A DNA stretch of 64,000 bases from DATAES01 sp963721305 (GCA_963721305.1 CAVRIR010000002.1:186001-250000), one strand, 5' to 3'; positions 33,632 to 42,620 are shown, counted from the first letter of the stretch. A program made the numbers and translations. Notes: generated from the letters alone by a model not told the origin.

Positions 33632-35542
33632 CTAGTGAGATGACGGCACGAGGAGGCAGCGGCACCCTGGGTGCGCCGGCGGATGGCAGTGGCCGGTGGG
33701 GAACGGTTCGCCCCGCACGACCAGCCCCGCGAGTGAGTTGTCCTCTGCGTCCGGGCAGGGCGAGCCGCCGTTGTCGACCAGCCACCGCATCTCGGTGCTC
33801 GGCTCGGTGGTGTCGAACAAACCCCGATTGAACGCGGTGAGAACGGCATCGCGGGCCTGGGTCGCGACCTTGTGGGTCTTCCAGTCGCGGTACGCCGCCC
33901 GCACGCCGTCGGCCATGGCATCGTCGTCGCCGGCCGCTTCGCGCAGCGATCCCTCGATGCGATCACGCAAGGGCAGGGTCAACCCCTGTCCGAGCTCGAC
34001 GGCGACGTCGCCGACGTCGGTCTTGGCCGGCTCGGCGCCGTAGAACCCCCCGCCGCGCTGGGCCACGTCGTCGAGGTCGCTCCGTACGGCGGACGCGTAC
34101 CGCTCCGCATGCTCGCCGGCGTCGGGAAACAGATCGCCGAGACCCGACTTCGGATTCCGCCGCAGGCGGTCGAGGACCTCGTTCTGCTCGTCGGCGAGCA
34201 CCCGCTTGAGCTTCCGGACCGCCTGTTTCTCGGCCGCGTCGGTGATGCCGTCCCGTCGCTCGAGGAGGGCCTCGTCGTCGGACGAAGCGCCGGTCACGAC
34301 CTCGAGCTCGGTGTCGGCCTCGCTCTCGTCAGCGGTGGCCTCGGGTCCGGCCGCAGCCTCGACCGTGGGCGGAGCGGTGTCCGCCTCCGTCTCGGCCGCA
34401 GCCTCCGTCTCCGCCTCAGCCTCCGTCTCGGCCGCAACCTCGACCACGAGGGAATCGGCATCCGCAACGTCGTCCGGTGCCGCGTCGGCCGCCGCGAGCA
34501 CTTCCTGCGCCTTGGCGACCTCCGCTTCCCGCGCGGCGCGGATGCGGGCGAACAGCTCGTCGACGTCGACCGACGGTTCGTCGTCGTCTTCGTGGTCCGC
34601 GCCGACCGCCTGCGTGACCGCGACCACTTCGACGATCTCGACCACTTCGACGTCGTCTTCGTTGGCCATCGCCTCGCGGGCCGCCTCGACTTCACGTTCG
34701 AGCTCGCCGATTGTGGGGAGCGATTCTGACTCGACGCGCCGTGCGGCCGCGTCGGCCGCGATCTTCGCCGAGGTCAACGACGTCCGCAGCTCTTCGTTGG
34801 CCTCGTCGAGCGTGCGCTGCACGATCGCATAGGAGTCGAGCAGACGAGCGCGTCCGGCTTCGAGACGTTCGAGCTGCACACGCGACGCTTTGCGCTTGCG
34901 TGCCAGGTCTTCGAGGACACGCGTCCGGACGACGATCGCTTCCTCGACCACTTCGCGTCCACGGGCGGTCGCCGCCTCGGCCTCGGCCTCGCCGGCTCGC
35001 TCGGCCTCGACGCGGATGCGGTCGGCGTCGGCGCGGGCAGCCTCGAGCCTCTGCGCGGCTTCGACGTGCACTCCCTGAACGGCGGCCTCGGCCTCGGCGC
35101 GGAGGCGAGCCCCCTCGGCCTCGGCTTCCTCGGTGCTCCGGGTCATGATCGCTTCGGCTTCGCTGCGCAGTGAGGACGCTTCCTCTTGCGCTTCACGGAC
35201 CATCTCGGATGCGCTCTCGGACGCCTTCGACCTGATGTCGGCCGCGGCCTCGCGCGCCACGGTCAACACGCGCGCCGTCTCTTCGCCGAGTGCCGCGGTC
35301 AGGCGATCCTCGTCGAGGTACGAAGCCTCCGCGAGCCGGGACTCCAAGGACTCGAGCTCGGTTCGGAGGGCGGCCTCGCGATCGCGGGCCTCACGCAACT
35401 CGTTGGCCACGTTCTCGAGGAACACTCGCACCGCGTCCGCGTCATAGCCGCGGAAGCTCGTCGGGAACGTCGTGCGGGCTATCGCTTCGGGACCGAGTCG
35501 CGCCGCGCGACGTTCGGCATCACGATCAGAAGAAGACATCAC
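33632..35542 (-). CDS. DivIVA-like / coiled-coil / MuF-like fusion protein
   Basis: 636 residues. The N-terminus TTFPTSFRGYDADAVRVFLE fits the DivIVA membrane-curvature domain (R-G-Y-D-x-x-x-V-x-x-F-L). A coiled coil of over 200 residues follows (about 50-270), then an acidic, Ala/Glu-rich linker with Glu-Ala-Glu-Thr repeats. The final 200 residues are different: VRKLKRVLADEQNEVLDRLR, then SPCPDAEDNSLAG and TGHCHPPAHPGCRCLLVP, a Cys/His ending like phage MuF/SPP1 gp7 minor head proteins. It lies in an operon between YlbL and UPF0182. A polar or septal scaffold role is inferred; the MuF-like end has no assigned function here. Confidence 0.75.
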   Translation of the reverse strand: MMSSSDRDAERRAARLGPEAIARTTFPTSFRGYDADAVRVFLENVANELREARDREAALRTELESLESRLAEASYLDEDRLTAALGEETARVLTVAREAAADIRSKASESASEMVREAQEEASSLRSEAEAIMTRSTEEAEAEGARLRAEAEAAVQGVHVEAAQRLEAARADADRIRVEAERAGEAEAEAATARGREVVEEAIVVRTRVLEDLARKRKASRVQLERLEAGRARLLDSYAIVQRTLDEANEELRTSLTSAKIAADAAARRVESESLPTIGELEREVEAAREAMANEDDVEVVEIVEVVAVTQAVGADHEDDDEPSVDVDELFARIRAAREAEVAKAQEVLAAADAAPDDVADADSLVVEVAAETEAEAETEAAAETEADTAPPTVEAAAGPEATADESEADTELEVVTGASSDDEALLERRDGITDAAEKQAVRKLKRVLADEQNEVLDRLRRNPKSGLGDLFPDAGEHAERYASAVRSDLDDVAQRGGGFYGAEPAKTDVGDVAVELGQGLTLPLRDRIEGSLREAAGDDDAMADGVRAAYRDWKTHKVATQARDAVLTAFNRGLFDTTEPSTEMRWLVDNGGSPCPDAEDNSLAGLVVRGEPFPTGHCHPPAHPGCRCLLVPSSH

Positions 35543-35598
35543 CTTCGATCGTACGACCGCGCCACCGAAACGTGGCGGACTCGCTCCGCCGCGTCGCG

Positions 35599-36744
35599 CT
35601 ACCCCGGAACGGATGTCGGGGTGGTGACCGGCGGCGGGAGTCCGCTGCCGCCGAGCGTCGACAGGAACGCGAGCGCGTCGTCGAGCGTGTGGACCGGCAC
35701 GATCTTCACGTCAGGAGGCGCGCTCTTCTCCGCGTCGGCGGCGTTCTCGACGGGAACGAGGAAGTAGCCGATGTGGGCGCGGTGCACGGTGGTGACCTTC
35801 TGCTCGATCCCACCGATCTCCCCCACGGTGCCGTCAGCCGAGATCGTGCCGGTGGCCGCGATGTCCTTCCCGCCGGTGAGGTCGCCTGGCGTCAGCTCGT
35901 CGAGCACCCCGAGCGTGAACGCCAGCCCGGCGCTCGGGCCGCCGATCTGCTCGGAGTTGATCGTCACGTCGAACGGGAGCGACGGATAGGAGAGGCGGTC
36001 GGTGGCGCCGACGCCGAGGAAGCCGGTCCCGGGCTTGTCCGGGTGGTCGGCCAGCGTCACGGTCGCGTCTCGCTTCTGACCGCTCGAGTTCTCGATCGAC
36101 AGCGTCACCGTGTCGCCGGGCTTCTTGGCTCCCAGGACGTTGACGAGCGCGTCGCGGCTGGCGATCGGTTGACCGTCGACTGCGACGATCGTGTCGCCGA
36201 CCTGGATGACACCGTCGGCTGGCGCGCCGTGCTGGATCGATGTCACGAGCGCGCCGGTCTGCGTCGGTGCCACCTGGTAGCCGAGCTGGTCGAGAGCGAC
36301 GAGCGTCGCCGCGTCCTTCGACTGACGCATGAGAACCTGATTGAGCTGGTCGTTCTCCTGTGGCGTCTGCGTCCCGAGCACTTCCTTCGCGGGGACGAGC
36401 GTCTGATCGGACGAGTGCTGCGCTCGGAACTTCTCGAACAGCGTCACCTGCGTGTCGACCGTGACCGTGACGAGATTGATCTGGTCGGGGGTCGGGAAGG
36501 AGTGATCGGGCGGCACGGTGATGAGCGGCTCGACGGGGTCGGCGCTTCCCGGTGCTTCGATCACGTACGGCACGTGGACGAGCACGGACACCACGAACAC
36601 CGTCGCGAGCAACGACATGACCATGCCGATGACGACCAGCCACCACCAGCGGCGCAGGACATGACCCAGGCCGCGCCGTTGCTCCGACGGAGGAGCCTCC
36701 GGACCCCCGGATACGATCGGGTTCGGCGTGTTCACGTTCGTCAT
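35599..36744 (-). CDS. YlbL-type PDZ/Lon-like serine protease
   Basis: 381 residues from ATG 36744; a longer start at 36789 is less likely. One N-terminal membrane helix (WLVVIGMVMSLLATVFVVSV) is followed by an outer domain. A PDZ module comes next (ALVTSIQHGAPADGVIQVGD, IVAVDGQPI), and then a Lon-type S16 domain. Its Ser is in EQIGGPSAGLAFTLGVLDEL and its Lys in GEIGGIEQKVTTVHRA, so the Ser-Lys dyad is intact. Family members are membrane-anchored proteases facing outwards. The gene leads the operon to the DivIVA-MuF and UPF0182 genes and starts divergently from a small membrane gene. Confidence 0.88.
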   Translation of the reverse strand: MTNVNTPNPIVSGGPEAPPSEQRRGLGHVLRRWWWLVVIGMVMSLLATVFVVSVLVHVPYVIEAPGSADPVEPLITVPPDHSFPTPDQINLVTVTVDTQVTLFEKFRAQHSSDQTLVPAKEVLGTQTPQENDQLNQVLMRQSKDAATLVALDQLGYQVAPTQTGALVTSIQHGAPADGVIQVGDTIVAVDGQPIASRDALVNVLGAKKPGDTVTLSIENSSGQKRDATVTLADHPDKPGTGFLGVGATDRLSYPSLPFDVTINSEQIGGPSAGLAFTLGVLDELTPGDLTGGKDIAATGTISADGTVGEIGGIEQKVTTVHRAHIGYFLVPVENAADAEKSAPPDVKIVPVHTLDDALAFLSTLGGSGLPPPVTTPTSVPG

Positions 36745-37051
36745 CAGTCTGGTGGTGATCGGCGCCGCTCTCGCGATCGCAGCCCGCATCGTGATGAACG
36801 GGGCCCCTCAGCCTGCCACGGACGGGCCGCAACGCGACCGCGAGTCGGTGAGCCGCCGTCGAGACCGGGCGGCCCGCACGACTGCCCGTCAGAACCGGAT
36901 GAAAGAAGCCGGGCCCGTCCCCTGGTGGGTACGGGCCCGAGCTGTGGTGCTGCTGAGCACGCTGGTGGCGCTGCTCGGCGCCTTCCTCGCGCTGCTGATC
37001 GTCCTCGGCGGTGCGCTCGTGCTCACCGGCCTGCGGAACGCAGTCCAATGA
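36728..37051 (+). CDS. small membrane protein divergent from YlbL
   Basis: 107 residues from GTG at 36728. An N-terminal helix (TFVISLVVIGAALAIAARIV), a basic central stretch (DRESVSRRRDRAARTTARQN) and a C-terminal double hydrophobic segment (LSTLVALLGAFLALLIVLGG) predict two or three membrane helices. It overlaps the YlbL start head-on by 17 bases, so at least one of the two starts may be further in. A clear hairpin terminator follows at 37054. Family not recognised. Confidence 0.6.
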   Translation: MFTFVISLVVIGAALAIAARIVMNGAPQPATDGPQRDRESVSRRRDRAARTTARQNRMKEAGPVPWWVRARAVVLLSTLVALLGAFLALLIVLGGALVLTGLRNAVQ

Positions 37052-37053
37052 CG

Positions 37054-37082
37054 CTTGGACCGAGAGAGCCTCCCGGTCCAAG
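37054..37082 (+). terminator. hairpin terminator
   Basis: CTTGGACCG (37054-37062) and CGGTCCAAG (37074-37082) form a perfect 9-base stem with an 11-base loop, two bases after the stop of the small membrane gene. No T-run, as is usual in this group. Confidence 0.7.
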
Positions 37083-37217
37083 ACATCAACGACCGAAGAG
37101 ACCCCCGCGGACGTTGGCGCCGACTTCCTCGCCGTCGACCACGCCTTTCGAGCCGTTGCATCTCGCAAGGGTGATCGGACTGTCTCCAACTTTTCTCGAG
37201 TGCCACGATGAGTCGCG

Positions 37218-37872
37218 GTGGGTAAATCGCGTCGATTGAGCGGGAACACCACGCGTCGCCGTGCGATCGCGCTCGCGGGGCACACCGGCGATGTGGCCAC
37301 GGTCCGCGGCGGGACTCGCGGATGCGGACGCACACGTGCGTGCCACCGCGCTGGGCGCGCTCGCACGCGCCGGCGCGCTGCAAGCCGACGATCTCGCCAC
37401 CGCGGCGCGCGATCCCGACCCGGTCGTTCGCCGTCGTGTCGCCGAGGCCGCGGCTGCCGCGCAGCCTCGAGGCGCGAGCACATCGGTGCTCGGGCTGCTC
37501 GACGATCTCGACGCCGGTGTCGTCGAGGCTGCGGCGTGGGCCTGCGGCGAGCTGGCTGACATCATCGACGCAGGCGATCCAACCGACGCGCGGCCGCGAG
37601 CGGTCGAACGACTGGCGCGTCTCACCACCGAACACGACGATGCCCTCGTCCGCGAAGCCGCGGTCGCCGCGCTCGGTTCGATCGGCGACGAGCGAGGACT
37701 CACGGCGATCCTCGCGGCGACGCAGGACAAGCCCGCCGTACGCCGGCGCGCCGTGCTCGCGCTGGCGCCGTTCGACGGCCCCGAGGTGGACCGAGCACTC
37801 GAGCGAGCGAAGTCGGATCGGGACTGGCAGGTCCGGCAGGCGGCCGAAGACCTCACGAGGCCCGAGGATTAG
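37218..37872 (+). CDS. HEAT-repeat protein (one frameshift near the N-terminus)
   Basis: GTG at 37218 gives MGKSRRLSGNTTRRRAIALA and HTGDVATVR, after which the sense moves to the neighbouring frame near 37300. From there it runs unbroken: GLADADAHVRATALGALARA, AARDPDPVVRRRVAEAAAAA, DALVREAAVAALGSIGDERG, KPAVRRRAVLALAPFD, DRDWQVRQAAEDLTRPED. These are four to five HEAT/PBS-lyase repeats, helical units for protein binding. About 218 residues in all. It sits directly before bioF (11-base gap), probably by chance of operon structure. Confidence 0.7.
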
Positions 37873-37883
37873 GTTCGCTGTCG

Positions 37884-39019
37884 ATGCCCGCCGACGAGGT
37901 GCGCGTGACGTCGTGGTCCGACCACGTCGGCGCGCGCAACGCGTCGATCGAGTCCACCGGCCGGTGGCGAACGATCCGGACGCTCGACGGGGGCGGTCCC
38001 GAGTTCACCCTTGACGACGGACGCTCGATCGTGTCGTTCGCGTCGAACGACTACCTCGGGCTGACGCAGCACCCTTCGGTCGTTGCCGCGGCACACGCGG
38101 CCATCGACCGGTTCGGTACCGGCTCCGGCTCGGCGCGCCTGATCGTCGGCGGGCGGCCGATCCACCGAGAGCTCGAGGACGAGCTCGCGTCGTGGAAGGG
38201 CACCGAAGCGGCGCTGCTGTTCCCCACCGGCTTCGCCGCGAACCTCGGCGTGCTCACGACGCTCGCAACCGATGGGGTGCTGATCGTGAGCGACGAGCTC
38301 AACCACGCGTCGATCATCGACGGCTGCCGGCTCTCGCGCGCCGAGGTCGCGATCGCTCGCCATGCTGACGTCGACCATGTCCACGAGTTGCTGGCCGGTC
38401 ACGACGGACCGTCGATCGTGGTGACGGACACGGTGTTCTCGATGGACGGCGACGTCGCCCCGTTGGATGACCTCGTCGAGGTGTGCGGGCGCCACGACGC
38501 ACTGCTCGTGCTCGACGAAGCGCACGCGGTGCTCGGCCCCGCTGGTCCGGATGACGCGCGACGAGCGGGGTCACTGCGCTGCGGGTCGGGACGCAATCGA
38601 AGACACTCGGCGCGCTCGGCGGTTTCGTCGCCGGACCGCGCGCGTTCGTCGACCTGATCGTCAACGCCGCACGACCGTTCATCTTCACGACGGCGCCGAC
38701 TCCGGCGGACACCGCAGCCGCGCTGGCGGCTGTGCGGGTGCTGCGCTCGGACGAAGGCGATCGGCTCGTCGCGCGACTGCGCGCGCATGTCGAACGGATC
38801 GCTCCGGGACATCCGTCGCCCATCGTCCCCGTGGTGCTCGGCGACGAACGACGTTCGCTCGACGCGTCCGCCCGCCTACTGGACGAGCATGGCCTGCTCG
38901 TGCCCGCGATCCGTCCTCCGACGGTCGCACCCGGGACGTGCCGGCTGCGCATCGCGCTGTCGGCCGCGCACACCGACGACCAAGTCGACTGCTTGGCCAA
39001 GGCGATCGCCGACCTGTGA
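37884..39019 (+). pseudogene. bioF: frameshifted 8-amino-7-oxononanoate synthase
   Basis: From ATG at 37884: IVSFASNDYLGLTQHPSVVA, RFGTGSGSARLIVGGRPIHR, ELEDELASWKGTEAALLFPT and VLDEAHAVLGPAGP, all classic alpha-oxoamine synthase motifs. One base is lost or gained near 38570, and the rest reads in the next frame with the PLP lysine in GTQSKTLGALGGFVAGPRAF and a C-terminus ending TCRLRIALSAAHTDDQV. About 378 residues in total, normal for BioF. It condenses pimeloyl-ACP and alanine in biotin synthesis. Coupled to bioD by GTGA. Confidence 0.75.
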
Positions 39020-39690
39020 CGCTCGTCGTCTGCACGGGAACCGCTACCGAGATCGGCAAGACGTGGGTGGGGGCGGCCGTGCTGTCCGAGTGGCGCGCCG
39101 ACGGCGTGACCGTGGCGGCGCGCAAGCCGGTGCAGTCCTTCGACAGCGACGACACCGGTCCGACCGACGCCGACGTCCTCGCTTCCGCAACGGGCGAACA
39201 TCCCGACGACGTCTGTCCCGGCCACCGGTCCTACGGCGTCGCGATGGCACCGCCGATGGCCGCCGCAGTCATCGGCAGCGAACCCTTCACGATCGCCGAT
39301 CTCGCCGGCGAGATCCGATGGCCGTCCCCCGAGCCCGCCATCCGGTGGGTCGAGACCGTCGGCGGGCCGCGGTCTCCCATCGCGTTCGACGGTGACTCGA
39401 AGGACCTGTGCGACGCGCTCGAGCCGGACCTCGTCGTCCTCGTCGCCGATGCGGGACTCGGCGCCATCAACTCGGTCCGGCTGTGCGTCGCCGCGCTGGA
39501 CCGTCACCGCGTCGTCGTGATCCTGAACGGCTTCGATGCGGACGACGACCTCCACGCCCTGAACCTGGCGTGGCTCACCGACCGCGAGAGGCTCGGCGTG
39601 GCCACCTCCCCCGCCGAACTCCAGGTCATGTGCGGCGCCACAGCGCCGCACATGCACCAACATTCGCCGCCTAGCGGCGGGCTCCCATGA
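39016..39690 (+). CDS. bioD: dethiobiotin synthetase
   Basis: 224 residues from GTG 39016, overlapping the bioF stop. P-loop VCTGTATEIGKTWVGAAVLS, then VAARKPVQSFDSDDTGPTDA, the conserved K-P-V-Q and T-D segments of BioD, and LVVLVADAGLGAINSVRLCV. It makes the ureido ring of dethiobiotin from DAPA, CO2 and ATP. The 3' end overlaps the convergent mreB gene by 20 bases. No bioA or bioB is in the window. Confidence 0.82.
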   Translation: MTLVVCTGTATEIGKTWVGAAVLSEWRADGVTVAARKPVQSFDSDDTGPTDADVLASATGEHPDDVCPGHRSYGVAMAPPMAAAVIGSEPFTIADLAGEIRWPSPEPAIRWVETVGGPRSPIAFDGDSKDLCDALEPDLVVLVADAGLGAINSVRLCVAALDRHRVVVILNGFDADDDLHALNLAWLTDRERLGVATSPAELQVMCGATAPHMHQHSPPSGGLP

Positions 39691-40676
39691 ACATCATCTT
39701 GAGCCGGTCGTAGTTCTCGATCACCTTGCCGGCGCCGAGCACGACGCACTCCAATGGCGCGTCGACCAGATGGACGGGGATCTCCGTCTCCTCGGCGATG
39801 CGCAGGTCGAAGCCCCGCAACATGCCGCCACCACCCACGAGGTGCATCCCGCGCACGATGAGGTCCTGCGCCAGCTCGGGGGGCGCCTGGCCGAGGCACG
39901 CGATCACGGAGTCGATCACCGCGACGACCTGTTCGTCGATGGCTTCGCGCACTTCCTCCGGGGAGAGGATGACCGTCTTCGGGAGTCCGCTCATCAGGTC
40001 GCGCCCGCGCACCTCCGCCTTGAACTCGTCGAGGGTCGGGTACGCGGATCCGATCGCGACCTTGATCTCCTCCGCGGTGCGCTCGCCCACCGCGATGCCG
40101 TACTCACGCCGGACGTAGATCTGGATGGCGTTGTCGACATCGAACGAGCCGACCCGCACCGCTTGCAGCGCGACGATGCCGCCGAGCGAGATCAGGGCGG
40201 TTTCGGACGTGCCACCGCCGATGTCGATGACCATGTTGCCGACGGGCTCCTGAATCGGGAGGCCCGCACCGATGGCGGCCGCCATCGGCTGTTCGATGAG
40301 CTGCGCGTCGGCTGCACCTGCACGGCGCGCTGCTTCCGTGACCGCGCGTCGCTCGACCTCGGTGATCGCAGACGGCACGCAGATGACGACGCGTGGACGG
40401 TTGAATCGGTTGACGCCGACGCGCTGCAGCAGCAGCCGGATCATCCGTTGGGTGATGTCGAAGTCCGTGATCGCGCCACCGCGCAACGGACGGACCGCGA
40501 CGATGTAGCCGGGCGTGCGCCCGATCATCTGCCACGCCTCGTGGCCCATCGCGAGTACATCGCCCGTCCGGCTGTTCAGCGCGATGACGGACGGCTCGTT
40601 CAGGACGATGCCGCGCGAAGCGCTCGTACACCAGCGTGTTCGCGGTGCCGAGGTCGATGGCGAGGTCGCGTGCCAG
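39671..40676 (-). CDS. mreB: MreB-like rod-shape protein (frameshift near N-terminus)
   Basis: Most of the protein is in one frame (LAMGHEAWQMIGRTPGYIVA, RPRVVICVPSAITEVERRAV, MVIDIGGGTSETALISLGGI, KVAIGSAYPTLDE, LDAPLE-type VHLVDAPLECVVLGAGKVIE). The beginning (LARDLAIDLGTANTLVYERF) is in another frame; one indel near 40612 joins it to GIVLNEPSVIALNSRTGDV. An in-frame TAG stands just upstream, so the apparent start is CTG at 40676. MreB forms actin-like filaments that guide wall growth. Follows moaE and a small membrane gene with ten-base gaps. Confidence 0.82.
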
Positions 40677-40685
40677 AGCGGCGGC

Positions 40686-40853
40686 CTACCCGCGCTTGCG
40701 CTGTTCGCCCTCAGGCGACAACGCCTTCATCTCGCGCTGGAACGAACGCATGCTCGTCTTCATGTTCTGCGGCTTGTGGTTCACCGCAGTGAGGACCAGC
40801 GAGCCGACCACGATCACCGCGAGCGGAATCAGAAGGAACAGAAGAACGCCCAT
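40686..40853 (-). CDS. 55-residue single-helix membrane protein
   Basis: MGVLLFLLIPLAVIVVGSLV is one membrane helix, followed by a basic cytoplasmic tail (KPQNMKTSMRSFQREMKALS, then EGEQRKRG). ATG at 40853 is nine bases after the moaE stop, and its TAG (40686-40688) is ten bases before the mreB start. The tight fit between moaE and mreB and the clean layout support a real gene. Perhaps a partner of MreB at the membrane; family not recognised. Confidence 0.65.
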   Translation of the reverse strand: MGVLLFLLIPLAVIVVGSLVLTAVNHKPQNMKTSMRSFQREMKALSPEGEQRKRG

Positions 40854-40862
40854 GAGCGCGCC

Positions 40863-41357
40863 TCACCTCCCCAGTGCATGTTGGACTGCTTGTGGGACTT
40901 CCTGTGCCGGGACCAGATCCTGCGTGTCGTCGCCCCAGGCCTCGCCACCGTCCCACACCTCGTGCTTCCAGATGGGCACGGACGCCTTGATGGCGTCGAT
41001 GCAGAACCGCGCCGCCGCGAATGCGTCAGGACGGTGGGGGGACGACACCACGACGACGACCGCGGACTCGCCGATCGGCACGACGCCGACGCGGTGCAGC
41101 AGCGCGATCCGCCCGATGGCGGGCCATCTCGTCCGTGCCTCGTCGGCGACTGCCCGAAGACGGGGTACCACCTGCTCTTCGTAGGCCTCGTACGCCAGTT
41201 CACGCACACCCGGTCGATCGGGTGCGTGATCACGGGCGGTACCGCTGAACAGTACGAGCGCGCCGCAGTCGGGCCGCACGGCCCATTCGGTGGCGAGGCC
41301 GACTGGCAACGCTTCGGTGCCCAACCCCAACCACTCGTCCGACGTCGGTGGTCGCAT
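40863..41357 (-). CDS. moaE: molybdopterin synthase catalytic subunit
   Basis: 164 residues from ATG at 41357. MoaE marks are CGALVLFSGTARDHAPDRPG, LAYEAYEEQVVPRLRAVADE, IALLHRVGVVPIGESAVVVV, DAFAAARFCIDAIKASVPIW and KHEVW; the catalytic Lys is in P-I-W-K. It inserts sulfur into precursor Z to make molybdopterin. MoaD is not adjacent. The same transcript continues into the small membrane gene and mreB. Confidence 0.88.
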   Translation of the reverse strand: MRPPTSDEWLGLGTEALPVGLATEWAVRPDCGALVLFSGTARDHAPDRPGVRELAYEAYEEQVVPRLRAVADEARTRWPAIGRIALLHRVGVVPIGESAVVVVVSSPHRPDAFAAARFCIDAIKASVPIWKHEVWDGGEAWGDDTQDLVPAQEVPQAVQHALGR

Positions 41358-41406
41358 CGGCCCCAATCGTAGGTGAGACTGGGCCGCGGTCCCTCGGAGC
41401 AGGACG

Positions 41407-42594
41407 ATGTCTATCTTTTCGACCGTGCCCGACGACGAGAGTGACGACGAAGCGCCGTCGTTCGGCGTTCCGTTGCCACCTGATGACCGCCTGTGGCGCC
41501 ATCCGTCCGAGCTGGGTCCCGTTGGCGGCTCGACGTCGGTCGCCGGCGACGAAGAGTCCCGCAAGCGCGCGAACATGTGGAGTGTCGCCGTCGTGGCGGG
41601 ACTGGTCGGCGCCGCGCTGTCGCTCGGTGTCGTTGCCATGGCCGGTGCGTTCTCAGGAAAGGTCGTCGAGAGGCCGGTCGTCGAGAAGGTGCCAGTTCGT
41701 ACCGTTAGTGACCTCGCGTCCGCCCCGTCGGGCGTCGTCGGTGTGACCAAGTCGATGGCACCCGCGCTCGTGAGACTCCAGGTCGACTCCAGCAAAGGCC
41801 CGGTCGTCGGGTCGGGCGTGATCTTCCGCAACGACGGCTACCTCGTCGCCGACTCGCACCTGGTGCAGTCGGCAGCCACGGTCCAAGCGATGCTGTCCGA
41901 TGGGCGTACGTTGCCCGGCACCGTGCTCGGCACCGACAAGTGGACCGGCGTGGCTGTGATCAAGATCGACGCCGCGCAGTTGCCGGTCGCGATGTTGGGA
42001 TCCGCGACGGACCTGCAGGTCGGACAGACCGCGATCGCGATCGGCGCGCCGGGAGGGACGACGGGGGGCCCGTCCGTCACCGTCGGCGTCGTCAGCGGTC
42101 TCGGCAAGGAGATCAAGAGCGTCGACGGCGTCGCGCTCCACGACATGGTCGCGACCGACGCGGCGGACGCGAGCGGCTCGACGGGCGGCGCGCTGTGTGA
42201 CGAAGACGGCGTCGTCGTCGGGCTTCTCACCTCCGTCACGCAGCCCGACGACACGAACCTCGACTTCGCCGCGCCGATCGACGTCGTGAAGTCCGCAGCC
42301 GAAGACATCATCGCAACGGGAACCGCGAAGCACACGTGGCTCGGGGTCGAGGGCGCCGACGACGGCGGCGGCGCGCGCGTGACCAAGGTCGTGGTCGGAA
42401 GTCCCGCGGCGCAAGCAGGTCTCGCCAACGACGATGTCATCGCGGCAATCGACGGAACCAAGGTCACATCGATGTCGGCACTACGGGTTTCGCTGCGAGG
42501 ACACCACGCCGGCGACACGATCACGCTCGTGGTCATGCGGTCAGGTCAAGACATGACCGTGACGGCGACGCTGATCGACAAGACGCCGAGCTGA
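41407..42594 (+). CDS. HtrA-like S1C/PDZ protein with degenerate active site
   Basis: 395 residues: cytoplasmic N-terminus, one helix (MWSVAVVAGLVGAALSLGVV), an outer trypsin-like domain and a C-terminal PDZ (AAQAGLANDDVIAAIDGTKV). The fold matches HtrA (GSGVIFRNDGYLVADSHLVQ; GQTAIAIGAPGG). The triad is altered: His151 is kept, but the usual T-D-L-A-V is T-G-V-A-V (Gly181) and G-N-S-G-G-P is G-S-T-G-G-A (Thr259). It is probably a non-proteolytic binding protein or chaperone at the membrane, though Thr could be a weak nucleophile. Confidence 0.85.
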   Translation: MSIFSTVPDDESDDEAPSFGVPLPPDDRLWRHPSELGPVGGSTSVAGDEESRKRANMWSVAVVAGLVGAALSLGVVAMAGAFSGKVVERPVVEKVPVRTVSDLASAPSGVVGVTKSMAPALVRLQVDSSKGPVVGSGVIFRNDGYLVADSHLVQSAATVQAMLSDGRTLPGTVLGTDKWTGVAVIKIDAAQLPVAMLGSATDLQVGQTAIAIGAPGGTTGGPSVTVGVVSGLGKEIKSVDGVALHDMVATDAADASGSTGGALCDEDGVVVGLLTSVTQPDDTNLDFAAPIDVVKSAAEDIIATGTAKHTWLGVEGADDGGGARVTKVVVGSPAAQAGLANDDVIAAIDGTKVTSMSALRVSLRGHHAGDTITLVVMRSGQDMTVTATLIDKTPS

Positions 42595-42620
42595 CGCGGC
42601 TCGCCGCGCCGCGGGTCAGC
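42590..42620. terminator. hairpin between convergent genes
   Basis: GCTGAC (from 42590) pairs with GTCAGC (to 42620), and the inner GCGG/CCGC extends the stem. It spans the stops of the HtrA-like gene (42594) and the convergent epimerase (42616), fitting a two-way terminator. Confidence 0.6.
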
